Assembly: GCA_905221605.1 (NCBI GenBank)
Contig: CAJNDS010002260.1
Span: 295,001-359,000, forward strand
From: Symbiodinium natans
Taxonomy: Eukaryota; Sar; Dinophyceae; Suessiales; Symbiodiniaceae
DNA length: 64,000 nt
Direction of reading: 5' to 3'
Shown here: piece after piece, positions 34,401-42,536 of the stretch
Layout of the letters: every line of letters starts with the position of its first letter
Position numbering within the stretch: position 1 is the stretch's first letter
Notes under the pieces: model-generated
Seen by the model: the letters and a program-made list of their open reading frames with translations, nothing else
What the model was told of the DNA's origin: nothing
Databases searched by the model: none
Program-made: the position numbers and the translations under genes

Positions 34401-37400
34401 TCATCGCCCTGGCAACCAGCTGAACTTCCCGAACATGTTGCGAGGACAGCATCGTCTCATTTCCTGTAAAGGGAAAGGTTCTTCGAGGCGGTCCCCCAAA
34501 TAGAGCCTTAATTTTGCCCCGAGCAGCTCCCCACAAAAGCAGCTTGAAGATGCCATCCTTCTTTAACATGTCGAAGTGACTGCTAAGGTTCAGGTCCACC
34601 TCCACCAGAACATCATCACGATGCAGACTGGCCTTCCATTCGCTTGAAGAAGCCAGTCCCTTCTTCCTTTTGTCTCCCGAGAAGAGATGCACCAGCCAGT
34701 TGTTGCTAAGGAACATACTCCTTCGTTTCCTTCTACTCCACGGCATGCCCTTCAAGAGCCTCCAGCCCTCTTTGTTCGTCACCGGGAACTCCTCAGGGAT
34801 GGTCGCGAAAGCCTCCGGGGTCACCCCCTGCAAATAGGGCACCTTCTGGATGAAGCCACAGAAACTCGTTCGAGCCCCAGTTTCCACCAGATCCATGAGG
34901 TGCTGTTCCCAACCGCGATCTCCACAGCCCGATAGCTCAATCTCCTTGAGCTGCCTCTCCATATCCTCCAAGGTCTTCGTGAACTCGCCAACCCGTTTCT
35001 CCTCCAATTCCTTGATGAGCTGTAGCGCGCTCACCTCGGTCATCTCTGGGCAGAAATGGTTGACTTTCACTCGCAACTTGCCATGGATCGGGTGTCGAAC
35101 TTCAAGCCTTGTCGGAGACCATCGTACCGTGCATCCAAGCAACTGCACCAACTGTCCCATAGGTAGTATCGTTCCACCGCCCGAAGGGTTCGTAGAAGGC
35201 GAAGACAACAGGGTTCCACCAGCGTTCTGCGAAAGGACAACGTGATCATCATTGGCCAAGGCAACCTTCACCAACCTTCCCTGTTCCACCTCACGATCGT
35301 CAACAGCAACCCGAAAGGCATGACTCGCTCCCGAATCCAACAGGGCCATCTTTTCCTCGGAATCCTTCTCAACCGCCACTGGCTCAGTCTGCAGCAACCG
35401 TTCATATACATCCATTTTCACGCGGAAGTCTTCATTGCCAACCCTCTCCGGAAGCACCACCAGCATTCGCAGTCGCCGCAAATCCTCCAACTGTCTCTGT
35501 ATAACCCCCAAAGGATCCGAGGTCGCCGAAGAAGCCGAACCTGTGCCAGAGCCCTGAGCCTGAGTGGAAGTCAAAGCCTTCAGCATCTTGTTTGTTTCGG
35601 ACAACATCGCCGCCACCTGCTCCGTGTCGATCTTGTTTGAGGTTGAAGGAGTAAGGCTTGAAGGCTGCTCACGAATAGCATCTCCAGCCGGCACCGACGG
35701 ACCTGACGAAAGCGAAGGACCCTCCGAGGAAGCTGCCCCTGTTGTAGGAGTAGCTGCTGCAGCCTGCTGTTTGGCCAACCTCGGCTTTGGAGCCGGTTTG
35801 TCAGTAGGATTCACCTTCTTCGTAGGACAATCCCTTGCCCTGTGCTTCGTCGAACCACAAAGGAGGCACCGTTCGGCTCGCTGAAGACCCTCCCACGAAT
35901 GCCTGAAACTGCAGTTCTTTCCATTTCTGCAACCATCATCAGTAGTGAACCATGAACACGGCTTTGTCGGATTCGTAGGCGGTGGAGAGGCCTTGGCCTT
36001 TGGCCTCTGAGTGGTATTTCCGGCATCTGAGGGCTGTTGCTGCATGCCCTTCAGTTTGGGTCCGGGAGCCTCCGATGCCTGTGACGGTGTAGCCTTTCTC
36101 CCAGTAGCCCCAAGCTGCTCACATTCTGCAAGGAGGTGTTGGAAGTACTTCAACACATTCTCCGAGGTGGGTCTGGTGTCAATCTGAAGCTCCGCCTTCG
36201 CCAAGGACACCTTAAAGCGAAAATCTTGATTTGTCTCCGCCACCTTCTTCGTTAAGACCCCCAAAGACTTCACCTGGACGGACTCATCTGGCAAGGAAAC
36301 ACCAAGATCCAAAGCTCGCTGGTACAGGCGATACCACCTCCGTAAAGCAACCACTGCATCCGCAGCTGTTCCTGGAGATTCGCTCACCTCTAACTGTTTC
36401 AGAAGTTGTGCCCGGTCCTGAGCGCCCCCAGGCTGGTACACAGCCATTAGCCGAAACAGTATCTGATGAGTCCCCTGCACACGATAGGCCACTAGCTCAT
36501 CTCGGACACCTGTCGGAAGTGCTGCTAGAAGTAAGGCTGCCACCTTTTTCGCAAGCTTCTGGTACTTGCCGTCCTGAAGCTCCTCTGATAGCCTTGCTTT
36601 CACCCCAAGCCGCTTGATCGGCGAAAGCGCCTGATACTCCTGGTATGCTTCCAAGGCCGAACCCATGACTTGTTTCCACCACTCGCCAGCGCTTGCCGCC
36701 GTAGCAGACACTTGTTGCTCCACAAGGTACAGCCAGTCCTGGAAGTCTATGGCACCAGATTCCGGAGTGTAGTCAGGCAACATCGGAAAATTCGGCGACG
36801 CCTTATCCACATCCAGCCCGTCTCCCTTCTTCAGCAACATCTGCTGCAGCTGCCCGATACCTGTAAGCACAATGTCCATCGGAGAAGGGCTTGACGGAGC
36901 TGCAGGCGCCACATCGCCTGGTTGTTGCTCGCTTCCTGGAGCAACGGGAGGACTGAGACCAGGAGGAGTTTCACAAGGCGCACCAAGGGTTGCAATTCCC
37001 TCAGGTCTCTTCAGCGGCTCATAGTCTCCCCTTATCCCTAGCTCAGGCTCCAAGCGAGCCCTGAAGGCTCGGTCAAACGGCGGGACACCACAGACATCCC
37101 CTCCAGACAACCTCTCACCCACAACTCCTCTACCACCACTTGGCGACGGACTCGCTGAGGCAGATCGCTTGGCACCATAACCACGAGCATACACATTCCT
37201 TGGCCTGTTCCCAAGCTCGCCATGTCCTTCTGCACTTCTTGACCTGGCACCAGCTTCGCCCCTCTGTGCACGAGGACCATCATTGGCCCGACACATCGAC
37301 GGAACTGGTTGACGACCTTCCCGAAGAGCTCCCCGAACCCCAGAAGTCACATTTGTTGCTGCAAAGACCCGATCACCATGAGGTACACCACGATCCTCAG

Positions 37401-40400
37401 GAAGTGCATGAGATGCTGGGTAGGCCCGATCTCCATGAGGTACACCACGATCCTCAGGAAGTGCATGAGCGAAAGAGGCCCGATCTCCATGAGGTACACC
37501 ACGATCCTCAGGAAGTGCTTGTGCGAAAGAGGCCCGATCTCCATGAGGTACACCACGATCCTCACGAAGTGCATGAGATGCTGGGTAGGCCCGATCTCCA
37601 TGAGGTACACCACGATCCTCACGAAGTGCATGTGTTGCGAAAGAGGCCCGATCTCCATGAGGTACGCCACGATCCTCACGAAGTGCATGAGCGAAAGAGG
37701 CCCGATCTCCATGAGGTACACCACGATCCTCAGGAAGTGCTTGTGCGAAAGAGGCCCGATCTCCATGAGGTACACCACGATCCTCACGAAGTGCATGAGA
37801 TGCTGGGTAGGCCCGATCTCCACGAGGTACACCACGATCCTCACGAAGTGCATGTGTTGCGAAAGAGGCCCGATCTCCATGAGGTACACCACGATCCTCA
37901 CGAAGAACTTGAGTTGCGAAAGAGGCCCGATCTCCATGAGGTACGCCACGATCCTCATGAAGCCCTGGAGTTGCGAAAGAGGCCCGATCTCCATGAGGTA
38001 CGCCACGATCCTCATGAAGCCCTGGAGTTGCGAAAGAGGCCCGATCTCCATGAGGTACTCCACGATCCTCATGAAGCACTTGCGATGCTGAGTAGGCCCG
38101 ATCTCCATGAGGTACACCACGATCCTCAGGAAGCTCAGACTGCTCCCTCATCTGCCGCTGCGCCTCATTCCATAGAGCCCCACCCCGGCCTTGTCCTTTC
38201 ACATCGCCACCACCCCCAAAAGCCATCTCCCGCAATCGCTCATTTTCTTCTTGAAGGCGCTCAAGCCTTCCCTTCTGGCCTGCCAAGGCCGCTTCCACTT
38301 GTCTTCTCACCTCCTCCTGCACCAACTCCACCGGAATGGACGCCGATGAAGCATCGTCTGTTCCCACACTCCTCGGACCATGCAGCAAAGGAGCCTGTCT
38401 TGCCCAGCCTTCCATAATACGACGAGCACTGCTGGGAAACAGAGGAGGATCCCCACTTTGTTGTCCTGTCGGAGAAAAACCACCAGACATAGTTGCCGCT
38501 GCTGCCGGGTATGTTGCATGCTGCGGTGTGGAGGGGTGCGAAGTGGTATGCTGCTGCTGCAACTGCTCATGTTGTTGAACCACTAAACCACCACTACTAC
38601 CCAACACTCGTTGCCTCGTGAGCGTCGTTGTCAGCGTCTCAACCTGTCCGGAAGCTTGGCGAAGATAATCCCCGAGACGACTCATCCAGGACGGGACTGG
38701 CAAGGCAGTCCCACCCTGGGAGCCTCCCGGGTGATTATCCGTACTCGCCCGCGCGACCAAGTGCGGAATCGTTGGCCCCACATTCCCAGCAGACACGGAA
38801 GACGTTTCTTGGCGAAGCCCGGAATCACAGGAAAATGTACCAGGCGGTCCCACATCTTCTGTCCTTGAAGTCATAGCTGGTGGCCATGGAGCGCTTTCCA
38901 AACTCGCTGCACCAGGTGAGGCCTGCACCATATCCTCACGCCTTACAACATCAGCCGAAAGTACCCCATTGGGCATCGCATTTCCAGCAGGATGACGATC
39001 GTAGCGAGGACCAGCAGTCTCACCTTCCAATCTCGAATCAATGGCACGCCGAGCACCAGTTGGGCTCATAACCCCTTGGTCCTCGTGAGGACCAGGGGCG
39101 GAGGGCGCAGGAGCGGCCATCGAAAAGAGGGATCTAAGGGAAACCAGGACTACACCCAGAAAGCCCCAGCTTCACCCAAACCCTCAAGACGGAAAAAACC
39201 CTGGACGGGGACCACCGGGCTAGGGGGGGTCCGGAAGAGGCCAGACCAGCCTAAGCTAGAGGAACCACCCGGGAAACACCCCGCAAAGCCCTCACACCCC
39301 AATCCAGACACGCACTTTTTCATGCTTGAGCCAAATCCAGTCGCAATGCTTACATATGCGGAGCTCTGCTCTCGCCTGTGCCGAAGCAATGCTTACATAT
39401 GCTGAACGTCCTGCACACCTGTGCTGAAGCAATGCTTACATATGCAGAACATCCTGCACACAAAGGCATGGTGCCCTTCTCCACTTCAGCCTTCTCAGAG
39501 GCTTCCCTTATCCCAACATATAGGTAAGGGCCGCACGCTATAATATTATTAATGGTTGCGTTTCATGCGTACGGACACACCACTCATTGAGACCGCCCCA
39601 ATAAAAGCCCAATATAATAGTAAATTCGTGAGCAAAGCGCGCGTAAACTTGCCTTTGTTCACGCCTTTAGTATTATATTAATAGGGCTTTTACACGGTTA
39701 ACCTGGCATGCGATTCCAAGGGTGTGAACGTAGGGGCGAATATAATATACTAAAAGCCCGCATAAAAACCATAGTTTATTATGACGGCCTTTGGTATAAT
39801 TCGCCCATGTAAAAGCCCAAATTAAATAAACTAAATTCACGCGTAAACTTGTAATTTAGTAAATTTAAGGGGCTTTTAGTACGTTCACCCGTGGATAGAC
39901 TCATTAGTACTAGAATTAGCGGTTACACTACGTTCAGTCTATTTCACTGGCATTCATGCGTCACTTTGTTCCTTATAATGCCAGTGAAATAGACTTCTCT
40001 TCGTAGTTTTATCTCTAGGAAATACTGGGTGATTGGAACAAGAGTGAGAGAGATGAATGGTACGGTCTCCGGGACTGGATCTTCCTTTTGGTGTAGTTCC
40101 TTCACAGGTTTAGTATTAGCCGCCACCATCAATCTCATGACACCTTAACCTCTGTCTCTAGGAGCTCTTCATGAACGCCTCAGTGGTTGGTTCCTTGACA
40201 GCACAGGTTTTTTACTCTATTATTATATTATCGCGCGAGAAAAAGAATTACAAGCGCACATAATATTTAATCACGAGTTTACAAGGAATAAGAAGACGCG
40301 TGAAACGAGTGAACGAAACGAACACGCCGTGCACATTATCATTTCGTTTATTCGTACGGCATTAATAACACTACGAAGAGAGTAAGTTCACGAGAGTAAG

Positions 40401-41758
40401 TTCACTGCATTATAATACAAGTGCACGAAGTAAGCGCGTGATTTAATGCATGAACTGGCGAACGAAGTCAATGAACACTGCGGGCACACTAATAATATTG
40501 TAATAAGCCCGCACGAATTATAATCTTTATCTGTGTCGTTCACTCGCTTCTCTCACTCTCTTCTTTCTATTTTTTCTCCCGGGCTCTTCTTAAATTTGCC
40601 CGGTTAATAATACTAAAAGGCTGTATAATTTTAATATAAAATATAAGGACGAAGGACGCATGATTTTATTATTAAAATTCAGGCTTTTTGAAAGGGCGGG
40701 CAAAAAGGAAGTTATAATGAGCCCGCCGTACGCACCATTGTTTTCTCTTCGTACTTCGTTCAGTTCATGCATGCGTGCGTCACTCACTACACTCACTCCT
40801 TATTCACTTCTCTCTACATGTTATCCTTTAAGTGTACGAAGAGAATAATATTAATGCGCCCTTATAAGTTCACGCATGAAGGGCGTATGAATATTATGAA
40901 CGTCGTGTTCACTTTGCTCACTGTATTCACTCACTCAATTCGTTCGTTTATTATTACAGTGAGCTTGCGAACCGCGTAAACGAGAAAACGAAATTAAATT
41001 ATAAGTGAAGCGCATGAATTTAATGAGAAAACGAGTGAGCGTCCAACCTCAGGTTCTCCAGCTATAACCGTGTAACACCTTGGAATCATGAGCCAAGAAA
41101 CTAGACCTTTGAGCCCTTAGTATTATAGCTGGTTAACCTTCCCAAAAGCCCTTAATTTTAATATTAAATGCAATGGTAAGGACGCAAGGACGCACGCATT
41201 CCATTTTGAATATAAAATTTAGGTCTTTTGCCCACAGTTCTAGACCCTTGGATTCATCACCCAGTTCTTTCCAGGGTGCTTTCTTTCTAGCGATTTGGAG
41301 CTCACTGACTGTCCGCTTCGTGGGGAGTCTTCAGTCTGGGACGACATCAGGTGAGCAGCCCTAAACCCTGAACCCTAAGCAGCTTCCTTGTAGGGTTTTC
41401 CGGACGTTAGGGCTTCGACTTCAAAAGGAGACCCGAATTTCGGGAAACCTCTGAACCCACGAGCCCCCAGACCTTAAGACCCTAAGACCCTGAACCCCAA
41501 ACAGCTTCCAAGCCCTAACCACCTCAAACGCTACAACCTGAACCCCAAGCCCCACAGCATGAATACCTTCCTACGCCAAAGCCCAAGCCCGAAACTCTAA
41601 GTCGCAGCTCTGCCAGGCGCTGAAAGAGTACCTCAAGTCCTGCGGGTCCGCCCCGGGGGGTGGTGGGGGAAGGGGTTGGTTCAAGGTTTGGGGGTGGAGA
41701 GTTTGGGGCTTGGGCTTGCCTCCTGGTTCTTGTTTCTGCGTGTAGGGGTCGAGAGCTA
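25404..41758 (+). CDS. Gene split by a 13.8-kb intron holding a retrotransposon
   Basis: Exon islands: 25404-25506 (QPWCQGNTKFFQWLTDSEAE), 25978-26085 (KVKLSVHGSHAAALAIYLS), 26424-26506 (DHFGVRLRVSDAFWFMG), 26685-26729 (LFCYRFISYAKLP), 27195-27270 (LVRAPIGLDEEVGAAATQ), 27421-27451 (SLVAELKRW), 41291-41350 (DLELTDCPLRGESSVWDD), 41394-41427 or on to TGA at 41452 (VFRTLGLRLQKE), 41608-41645 (LCQALKEYLKSC) and perhaps a last exon 41746-41758. Phase is kept from 27195 through 41427, so exons on the two sides of the copia element belong to the same message; the donor at 27452 is GTTTCC and the acceptor at 41290 is TTTCTAG. Function unknown. The 5' end is not located. The intron contains nothing that destroys the frame, so the gene may still be functional if so long an intron is spliced. 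Confidence 0.58.
25512..25607. mobile_element. Family 1 element directly at a 5' splice site
   Basis: GGGACGTCCCCTAACAGTCC to AAGGGGGAACATCCC. The coding island 25404-25506 stops at GTACCAGGGACG, so the element starts about six bases inside the intron. Confidence 0.7.
26517..26650. repeat. TTTAGGG/TTTAGGGG array
   Basis: Starts about ten bases after the GTATGCC donor of exon 26424-26506 and mixes 7- and 8-base units. Confidence 0.9.
26975..27168. repeat. CCCTAAAAA array
   Basis: Nonamers CCCTAAAAA repeated about a dozen times, ending with CCCTAAA units shortly before the acceptor of exon 27195-27270. Confidence 0.9.
27452..28645. repeat. Hairpin-rich AT-rich element, left part
   Basis: A stretch unlike the flanking DNA: AT-rich, no telomere-like repeats, and packed with inverted repeats. 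The clearest has arms 27949-27974 and 27998-28020 (CACGGGC...TATAATATAATAATT and its complement) around a loop with ACGCGGG. Another pairs ACGGGCACATGGTAACACTA near 28046 with TAGTGTTACCGTGTG near 28124. The segment GGAACAAGAGTGAGAGAG with following TGAATGGTACGGT at about 28267 recurs at about 40036, in the right part, showing that 27452-28645 and 39524-41290 are one element type split by the copia insertion. No ORF longer than 65 codons seems real. Confidence 0.6.
28646..28650. other. Target-site duplication TATAG, left copy
   Basis: TATAG immediately precedes the left LTR and recurs at 39519-39523 directly after the right LTR. Five bases is the usual duplication length for copia integrases. 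Confidence 0.85.
28651..29095 (-). repeat. 3' LTR of copia element (445 bp)
   Basis: Matches 39074-39518 almost base for base. On the minus strand it starts TGTTGGG and ends ACCAAGG, so the 3' end is not the usual CA, although the TATAG duplication fixes the border. It contains three copies of AATGCTTACATATGC (near 28921, 28965 and 29008), a sub-repeat of about 45-50 bases that could be a regulatory or termination element. Confidence 0.92.
29096..29104 (-). other. Polypurine tract of copia element
   Basis: On the minus strand AAGGAGGAG lies directly before TGTTGGG, the start of the 3' LTR, where the primer for plus-strand DNA synthesis is expected. Confidence 0.7.
29125..39120 (-). CDS. Copia gag-pol polyprotein, 3331 aa, single ORF
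   Basis: Polyprotein that would package, process, reverse-transcribe and integrate the element. Order by approximate residue: low-complexity start; 14 tandem copies of an 17-21-residue unit with core EDRGVPHGDRA (about 329-590); Gag-like helical region (about 760-1000); CCCH finger C-x8-C-x5-C-x3-H (about 1055-1075) and CCHC knuckle C-x2-C-x4-H-x4-C (about 1085); aspartic protease LLDSGASH (D1262); a 2-oxoglutarate/Fe oxygenase-like domain with H1731-x-D1733 and distal H1810; integrase zinc region (about 2000) and D2041, D2190, E2226 (DD35E spacing); reverse transcriptase with YVDD (2770-2773); RNase H (about 2940-3060); then a 270-residue tail with two hydrophobic segments and a C/H-rich end (DHVHLYGDCQGL, MCAYC). 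Usual copia polyproteins have about 1,300-1,500 residues. The first ATG (39120) lies inside the 5' LTR; Met18 (39069) just outside it is the alternative start. Confidence 0.92.
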   Translation of the reverse strand: MAAPAPSAPGPHEDQGVMSPTGARRAIDSRLEGETAGPRYDRHPAGNAMPNGVLSADVVRREDMVQASPGAASLESAPWPPAMTSRTEDVGPPGTFSCDSGLRQETSSVSAGNVGPTIPHLVARASTDNHPGGSQGGTALPVPSWMSRLGDYLRQASGQVETLTTTLTRQRVLGSSGGLVVQQHEQLQQQHTTSHPSTPQHATYPAAAATMSGGFSPTGQQSGDPPLFPSSARRIMEGWARQAPLLHGPRSVGTDDASSASIPVELVQEEVRRQVEAALAGQKGRLERLQEENERLREMAFGGGGDVKGQGRGGALWNEAQRQMREQSELPEDRGVPHGDRAYSASQVLHEDRGVPHGDRASFATPGLHEDRGVPHGDRASFATPGLHEDRGVPHGDRASFATQVLREDRGVPHGDRASFATHALREDRGVPRGDRAYPASHALREDRGVPHGDRASFAQALPEDRGVPHGDRASFAHALREDRGVPHGDRASFATHALREDRGVPHGDRAYPASHALREDRGVPHGDRASFAQALPEDRGVPHGDRASFAHALPEDRGVPHGDRAYPASHALPEDRGVPHGDRVFAATNVTSGVRGALREGRQPVPSMCRANDGPRAQRGEAGARSRSAEGHGELGNRPRNVYARGYGAKRSASASPSPSGGRGVVGERLSGGDVCGVPPFDRAFRARLEPELGIRGDYEPLKRPEGIATLGAPCETPPGLSPPVAPGSEQQPGDVAPAAPSSPSPMDIVLTGIGQLQQMLLKKGDGLDVDKASPNFPMLPDYTPESGAIDFQDWLYLVEQQVSATAASAGEWWKQVMGSALEAYQEYQALSPIKRLGVKARLSEELQDGKYQKLAKKVAALLLAALPTGVRDELVAYRVQGTHQILFRLMAVYQPGGAQDRAQLLKQLEVSESPGTAADAVVALRRWYRLYQRALDLGVSLPDESVQVKSLGVLTKKVAETNQDFRFKVSLAKAELQIDTRPTSENVLKYFQHLLAECEQLGATGRKATPSQASEAPGPKLKGMQQQPSDAGNTTQRPKAKASPPPTNPTKPCSWFTTDDGCRNGKNCSFRHSWEGLQRAERCLLCGSTKHRARDCPTKKVNPTDKPAPKPRLAKQQAAAATPTTGAASSEGPSLSSGPSVPAGDAIREQPSSLTPSTSNKIDTEQVAAMLSETNKMLKALTSTQAQGSGTGSASSATSDPLGVIQRQLEDLRRLRMLVVLPERVGNEDFRVKMDVYERLLQTEPVAVEKDSEEKMALLDSGASHAFRVAVDDREVEQGRLVKVALANDDHVVLSQNAGGTLLSSPSTNPSGGGTILPMGQLVQLLGCTVRWSPTRLEVRHPIHGKLRVKVNHFCPEMTEVSALQLIKELEEKRVGEFTKTLEDMERQLKEIELSGCGDRGWEQHLMDLVETGARTSFCGFIQKVPYLQGVTPEAFATIPEEFPVTNKEGWRLLKGMPWSRRKRRSMFLSNNWLVHLFSGDKRKKGLASSSEWKASLHRDDVLVEVDLNLSSHFDMLKKDGIFKLLLWGAARGKIKALFGGPPRRTFPFTGNETMLSSQHVREVQLVARAMILWSVASEGRRILWREGSLETPGPGVGWLLEHPRVESGKVPGLEQGDNKESDLEEQERLAKEWFDLGKFSHRECRMLLEEMNFKKNLRASSRGEQEGSVVLGAYAHGGNRGVTTEALQRPWLTKYLNMFMRWNVETQLHEDCSWSALLVMETNEVPRHRDVRNARDSNNYLIGLGDDDPGGEVSSGLWLEGDLDGQKFGGGGRCVERSCPLSGFEQSKGCLVEISGRMTRFNPKQHHAYVGKDRTQKELLVAAYTPLGLDKLPDEKVGKLRCLGFPIRSTLEWDEGPALHGRDQVREAQEELESEDEEEANGRVPCYDLFGTTMWKTFARMYTMDEVKCDLENLGPTTLGTNLNLWSLEGEDGHGLKAGTRTSRWPTGMISSVCDALCAWPGFATREHALTSMVRRLGRRDGEEGEGKLAKFSLEEWRIHLRRDHLPYRKDCRECIQRATGKPHRRVAHPSAYVLSIDTAGPFRATGTDGARYLLVGCFRFPKIPETGDPEQSGVQPGDVDKPDDEGDWLPGLEAEDVVSEVPATEGAPVGVSEELGPDPAAIREEDDPKQEEIKALERMSEPFEFESAYLCRPLKTRKKAETLKALQEMYLSLSQRGLPVLRVHCDRAREFMNEGMDMWAAARDIIVTKTQGDDPSQNGAAERAVGFIKGRVRTLLGQAKAYSKLGDAVVRSWWSRAASTICQQHAAQAFGRGNPSVAPFGSQVFIKRKRYGQGGTDFEDKWIQGSYLGPVETVSHGHVVRTVQGNVWYTTNVRRLPELPPYEDEGDDWHPERRVVGKTPPVARVFKADEGGEDGNIFCMSKLVEPVSTTTDAVPDNETTEGWMESAGGEDAGDDMDESQWLVEDQEGEMDGRYWSRCVLDEEHNLRRCVPEDYQELFEGVNQATLEAERALEQRESQRVYRTYSVEDWFRLCRFVEDDDGKHGVEPVLENLEGPLQVVYTVQLDEVKQFLPRWKEAIGKEMKALLDAGALVPLTEEEHRRLERAGVLSILPAKGVFTAKPPDNPELLDDLGRELVKGSPSFFKRKARLVICGNFEGKGQKEDSYAGGCQGESLRAMIVHAAHKRSGTRPWKAAGTDIRNAFILAPMDDGEVVHCLYPPKVFQAAEIPFAKCLFRVDRALYGFRRSPKLWSTFRDNRLRRARFKVGELDAFLRQHRADENVWSVVVMTPGPDGTMQEEVRAFVNVYVDDILYLGEEEVVAATHSWITQEWKASDLTWATMEQPVRFLGLEIYETLNGFKIGQTGYISEVLRHYDVQGHGHGTPCPQSWLLGEVSFDEKQYDEQTLRRAQKITGELLWLSTKGRPDLIHTVATMSSLCVRDPVTVERIGMRTLGYLKATADWFLFYEPTTHNHDVEGYGDASFAPQGGRSIGCSLACYLGCPISWRCGRQPLVALSVAEAELIEAVNAIQMVYGLSSFTSEIRPDTPRLGLYVDNQAAVGLCSEAAGTWKTRHLRVRAFHLREAVRLKEITLRHIPGVSQLGDLGTKAFSKPRLLELCRMWGLGTTSPREQQPGPATGSTAATAHTTTPGVVGVIARLVLLLGWLVQGTRGASTKRSSNVPAEDVGGIQISVAWEFYALVFVSLVAAIGAWEAIKWLFEWYALKRDCSVSEARNARRLRRLQQAVQQELGSYGLGQNGPMTPELAPRHSPASAPEGRGPVPSLDRSASSWEEPPPPVRQTRRRTRDANTQTPREAYVKFRGPFFASQRGDHVHLYGDCQGLKSAYTNIDAKGMCAYCDGRKSLYELVG
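37353..38136 (-). repeat. Tandem repeat inside gag, 14 units
   Basis: Fourteen units of 51-63 bases, each a multiple of three, encoding EDRGVPHGDRA plus a variable ending such as SFATHALR, YPASHALR or SFAQALP. A higher-order pattern (SFAQALP, SFAHAL, then YPASHAL) recurs, as expected from unequal exchange or template switching. Because units keep the frame, the opposite strand and other frames are open too, which explains the long + strand ORF at 37140-38417. Confidence 0.88.
39074..39518 (-). repeat. 5' LTR of copia element (445 bp)
   Basis: Partner of 28651-29095 with two visible differences. As the upstream LTR of a minus-strand element it should hold the promoter. The gag-pol reading frame already has an ATG here at 39118-39120, 46 bases before the inner LTR border, so either transcription starts well upstream within the LTR or translation begins at 39069. 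Confidence 0.92.
39519..39523. other. Target-site duplication TATAG, right copy
   Basis: Directly after the right LTR end (CCCAACA); identical with 28646-28650. Confidence 0.85.
39524..41290. repeat. Hairpin-rich AT-rich element, right part
   Basis: Same character as 27452-28645. Inverted arms include TAAAAGCCCAATATAATAG (from 39603) with CTATTAATATAATACTAAA-like complement ending GGGCTTTTA at about 39692, a second set with AGCCC...GGGCTTTTA between 39750 and 39880, and a third near 39900-40000 (GTCTATTTCACTGGCATT and its complement AATGCCAGTGAAATAGAC). Repeated words include GAACGAA, CACTCACT and GAGTGAG. The last 60 bases read as a normal intron 3' end (pyrimidine-rich, TTTCTAG). No gene seen. 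Confidence 0.6.
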
Positions 41759-42536
41759 GTTTTATGGGCCCTTCTTCGCGCCAATGCCTGGATACACCGA
41801 TACACCGATACTTGGACACACCGCTCCGCCTTCCCCCCCCCGGTCATGCACGTCCGCACACACCCAAAGCATCCATGCGCTGCTGCCCTGATCCGTGTTC
41901 AGGACCCTGCCAAGCAAGGGCTTGTCTCGCGTCCATGATGCAAGTGTGTCCATTGAGCAGAGCATCCATGCCCGAATTGTTCCGCTCTCTGCTATCGAGG
42001 CCACAGCCCCAACTGCATCATCAATGTCGTCAATCTGGGTAGTTCTAATCAGAATCGGCAAAATCAGACAGAGACTGAGTGCGTGTTGCACAACATATAC
42101 ATAGCCGGGCATAGCCGGTTCCAAAAGCGAGCCCAAGATTTGCAAAGAACAATCCATTCCAAATTTCCCAAAAAGTTCTTTTAGGGTTCTTTCTTCTTAC
42201 GATCACAAGCTCGACGTGTGACATATCAGCGTTGAGGCCTACGTGTTCCTAAGCCCCCCCCTGAGCCCTCAAAACCCCAAGACCTATATAAACCCTAGAC
42301 TTGAAGTTTAACCTTAAAATATAGGGCTGAAATGTTTCACCGCCCATGAAAGTGTTTGCAAAGTGTGGACTTGCAGGGGTTTCAGAAAGTATCAGAAAGT
42401 GCTAAGTTGCTCGTTTGTTTTTGGGATTTCTGTGGATATTGAAGCAGCGTTTTGGGCGAGGAGGGGCATTGGGTGCCTTTCGGGTTTCGGGATTTTGGAG
42501 TGGACTCAGGGTTAAGGGTGATGACTTCGTCGCCAG
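41759..42536. other. Unresolved unique sequence, both strands partly open
   Basis: Unique sequence with short tandem words ACACCGATAC near 41790-41815. A 131-codon minus-strand frame (41762-42157) and two + strand frames of 69-92 codons overlap here; none has clear splice partners or a family motif, so I leave them uncalled. From 42160 to 42530 there is no array and no coding signal apart from a few G-rich words. Confidence 0.35.

Larger units (their letters stand above)
28651..39518 (-). mobile_element. Ty1/copia LTR retrotransposon, nearly intact
   Basis: A 10,868-bp element read on the minus strand: 5' LTR at 39074-39518, one gag-pol ORF at 29125-39120, purine tract at 29096-29104, 3' LTR at 28651-29095. 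It is flanked by TATAG duplications. Order of domains protease, integrase, reverse transcriptase, RNase H identifies copia rather than gypsy. The LTRs are the same length and differ at only two places I could see (T/C near 28815, C/G near 28858), and the ORF is uninterrupted, so insertion is recent and the copy may be active. It lies within the hairpin-rich element inside an intron of a + strand gene, i.e. antisense to its host. Confidence 0.93.

Noticed and set aside
37353-38136. CRISPR-like array (regular repeats with variable parts)
   Set aside because: Repeats are inside an ORF, vary like peptide repeats, and the genome is eukaryotic.
37140-38417. A 425-codon + strand protein and a 257-codon second minus-strand frame
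   Set aside because: Shadows of the in-frame gag repeat, whose units are multiples of three and so leave other frames open.
41762-42157. 131-codon minus-strand protein with a hydrophobic stretch
   Set aside because: Overlaps equally long + strand frames and has no recognisable family; orientation disagrees with all neighbours.
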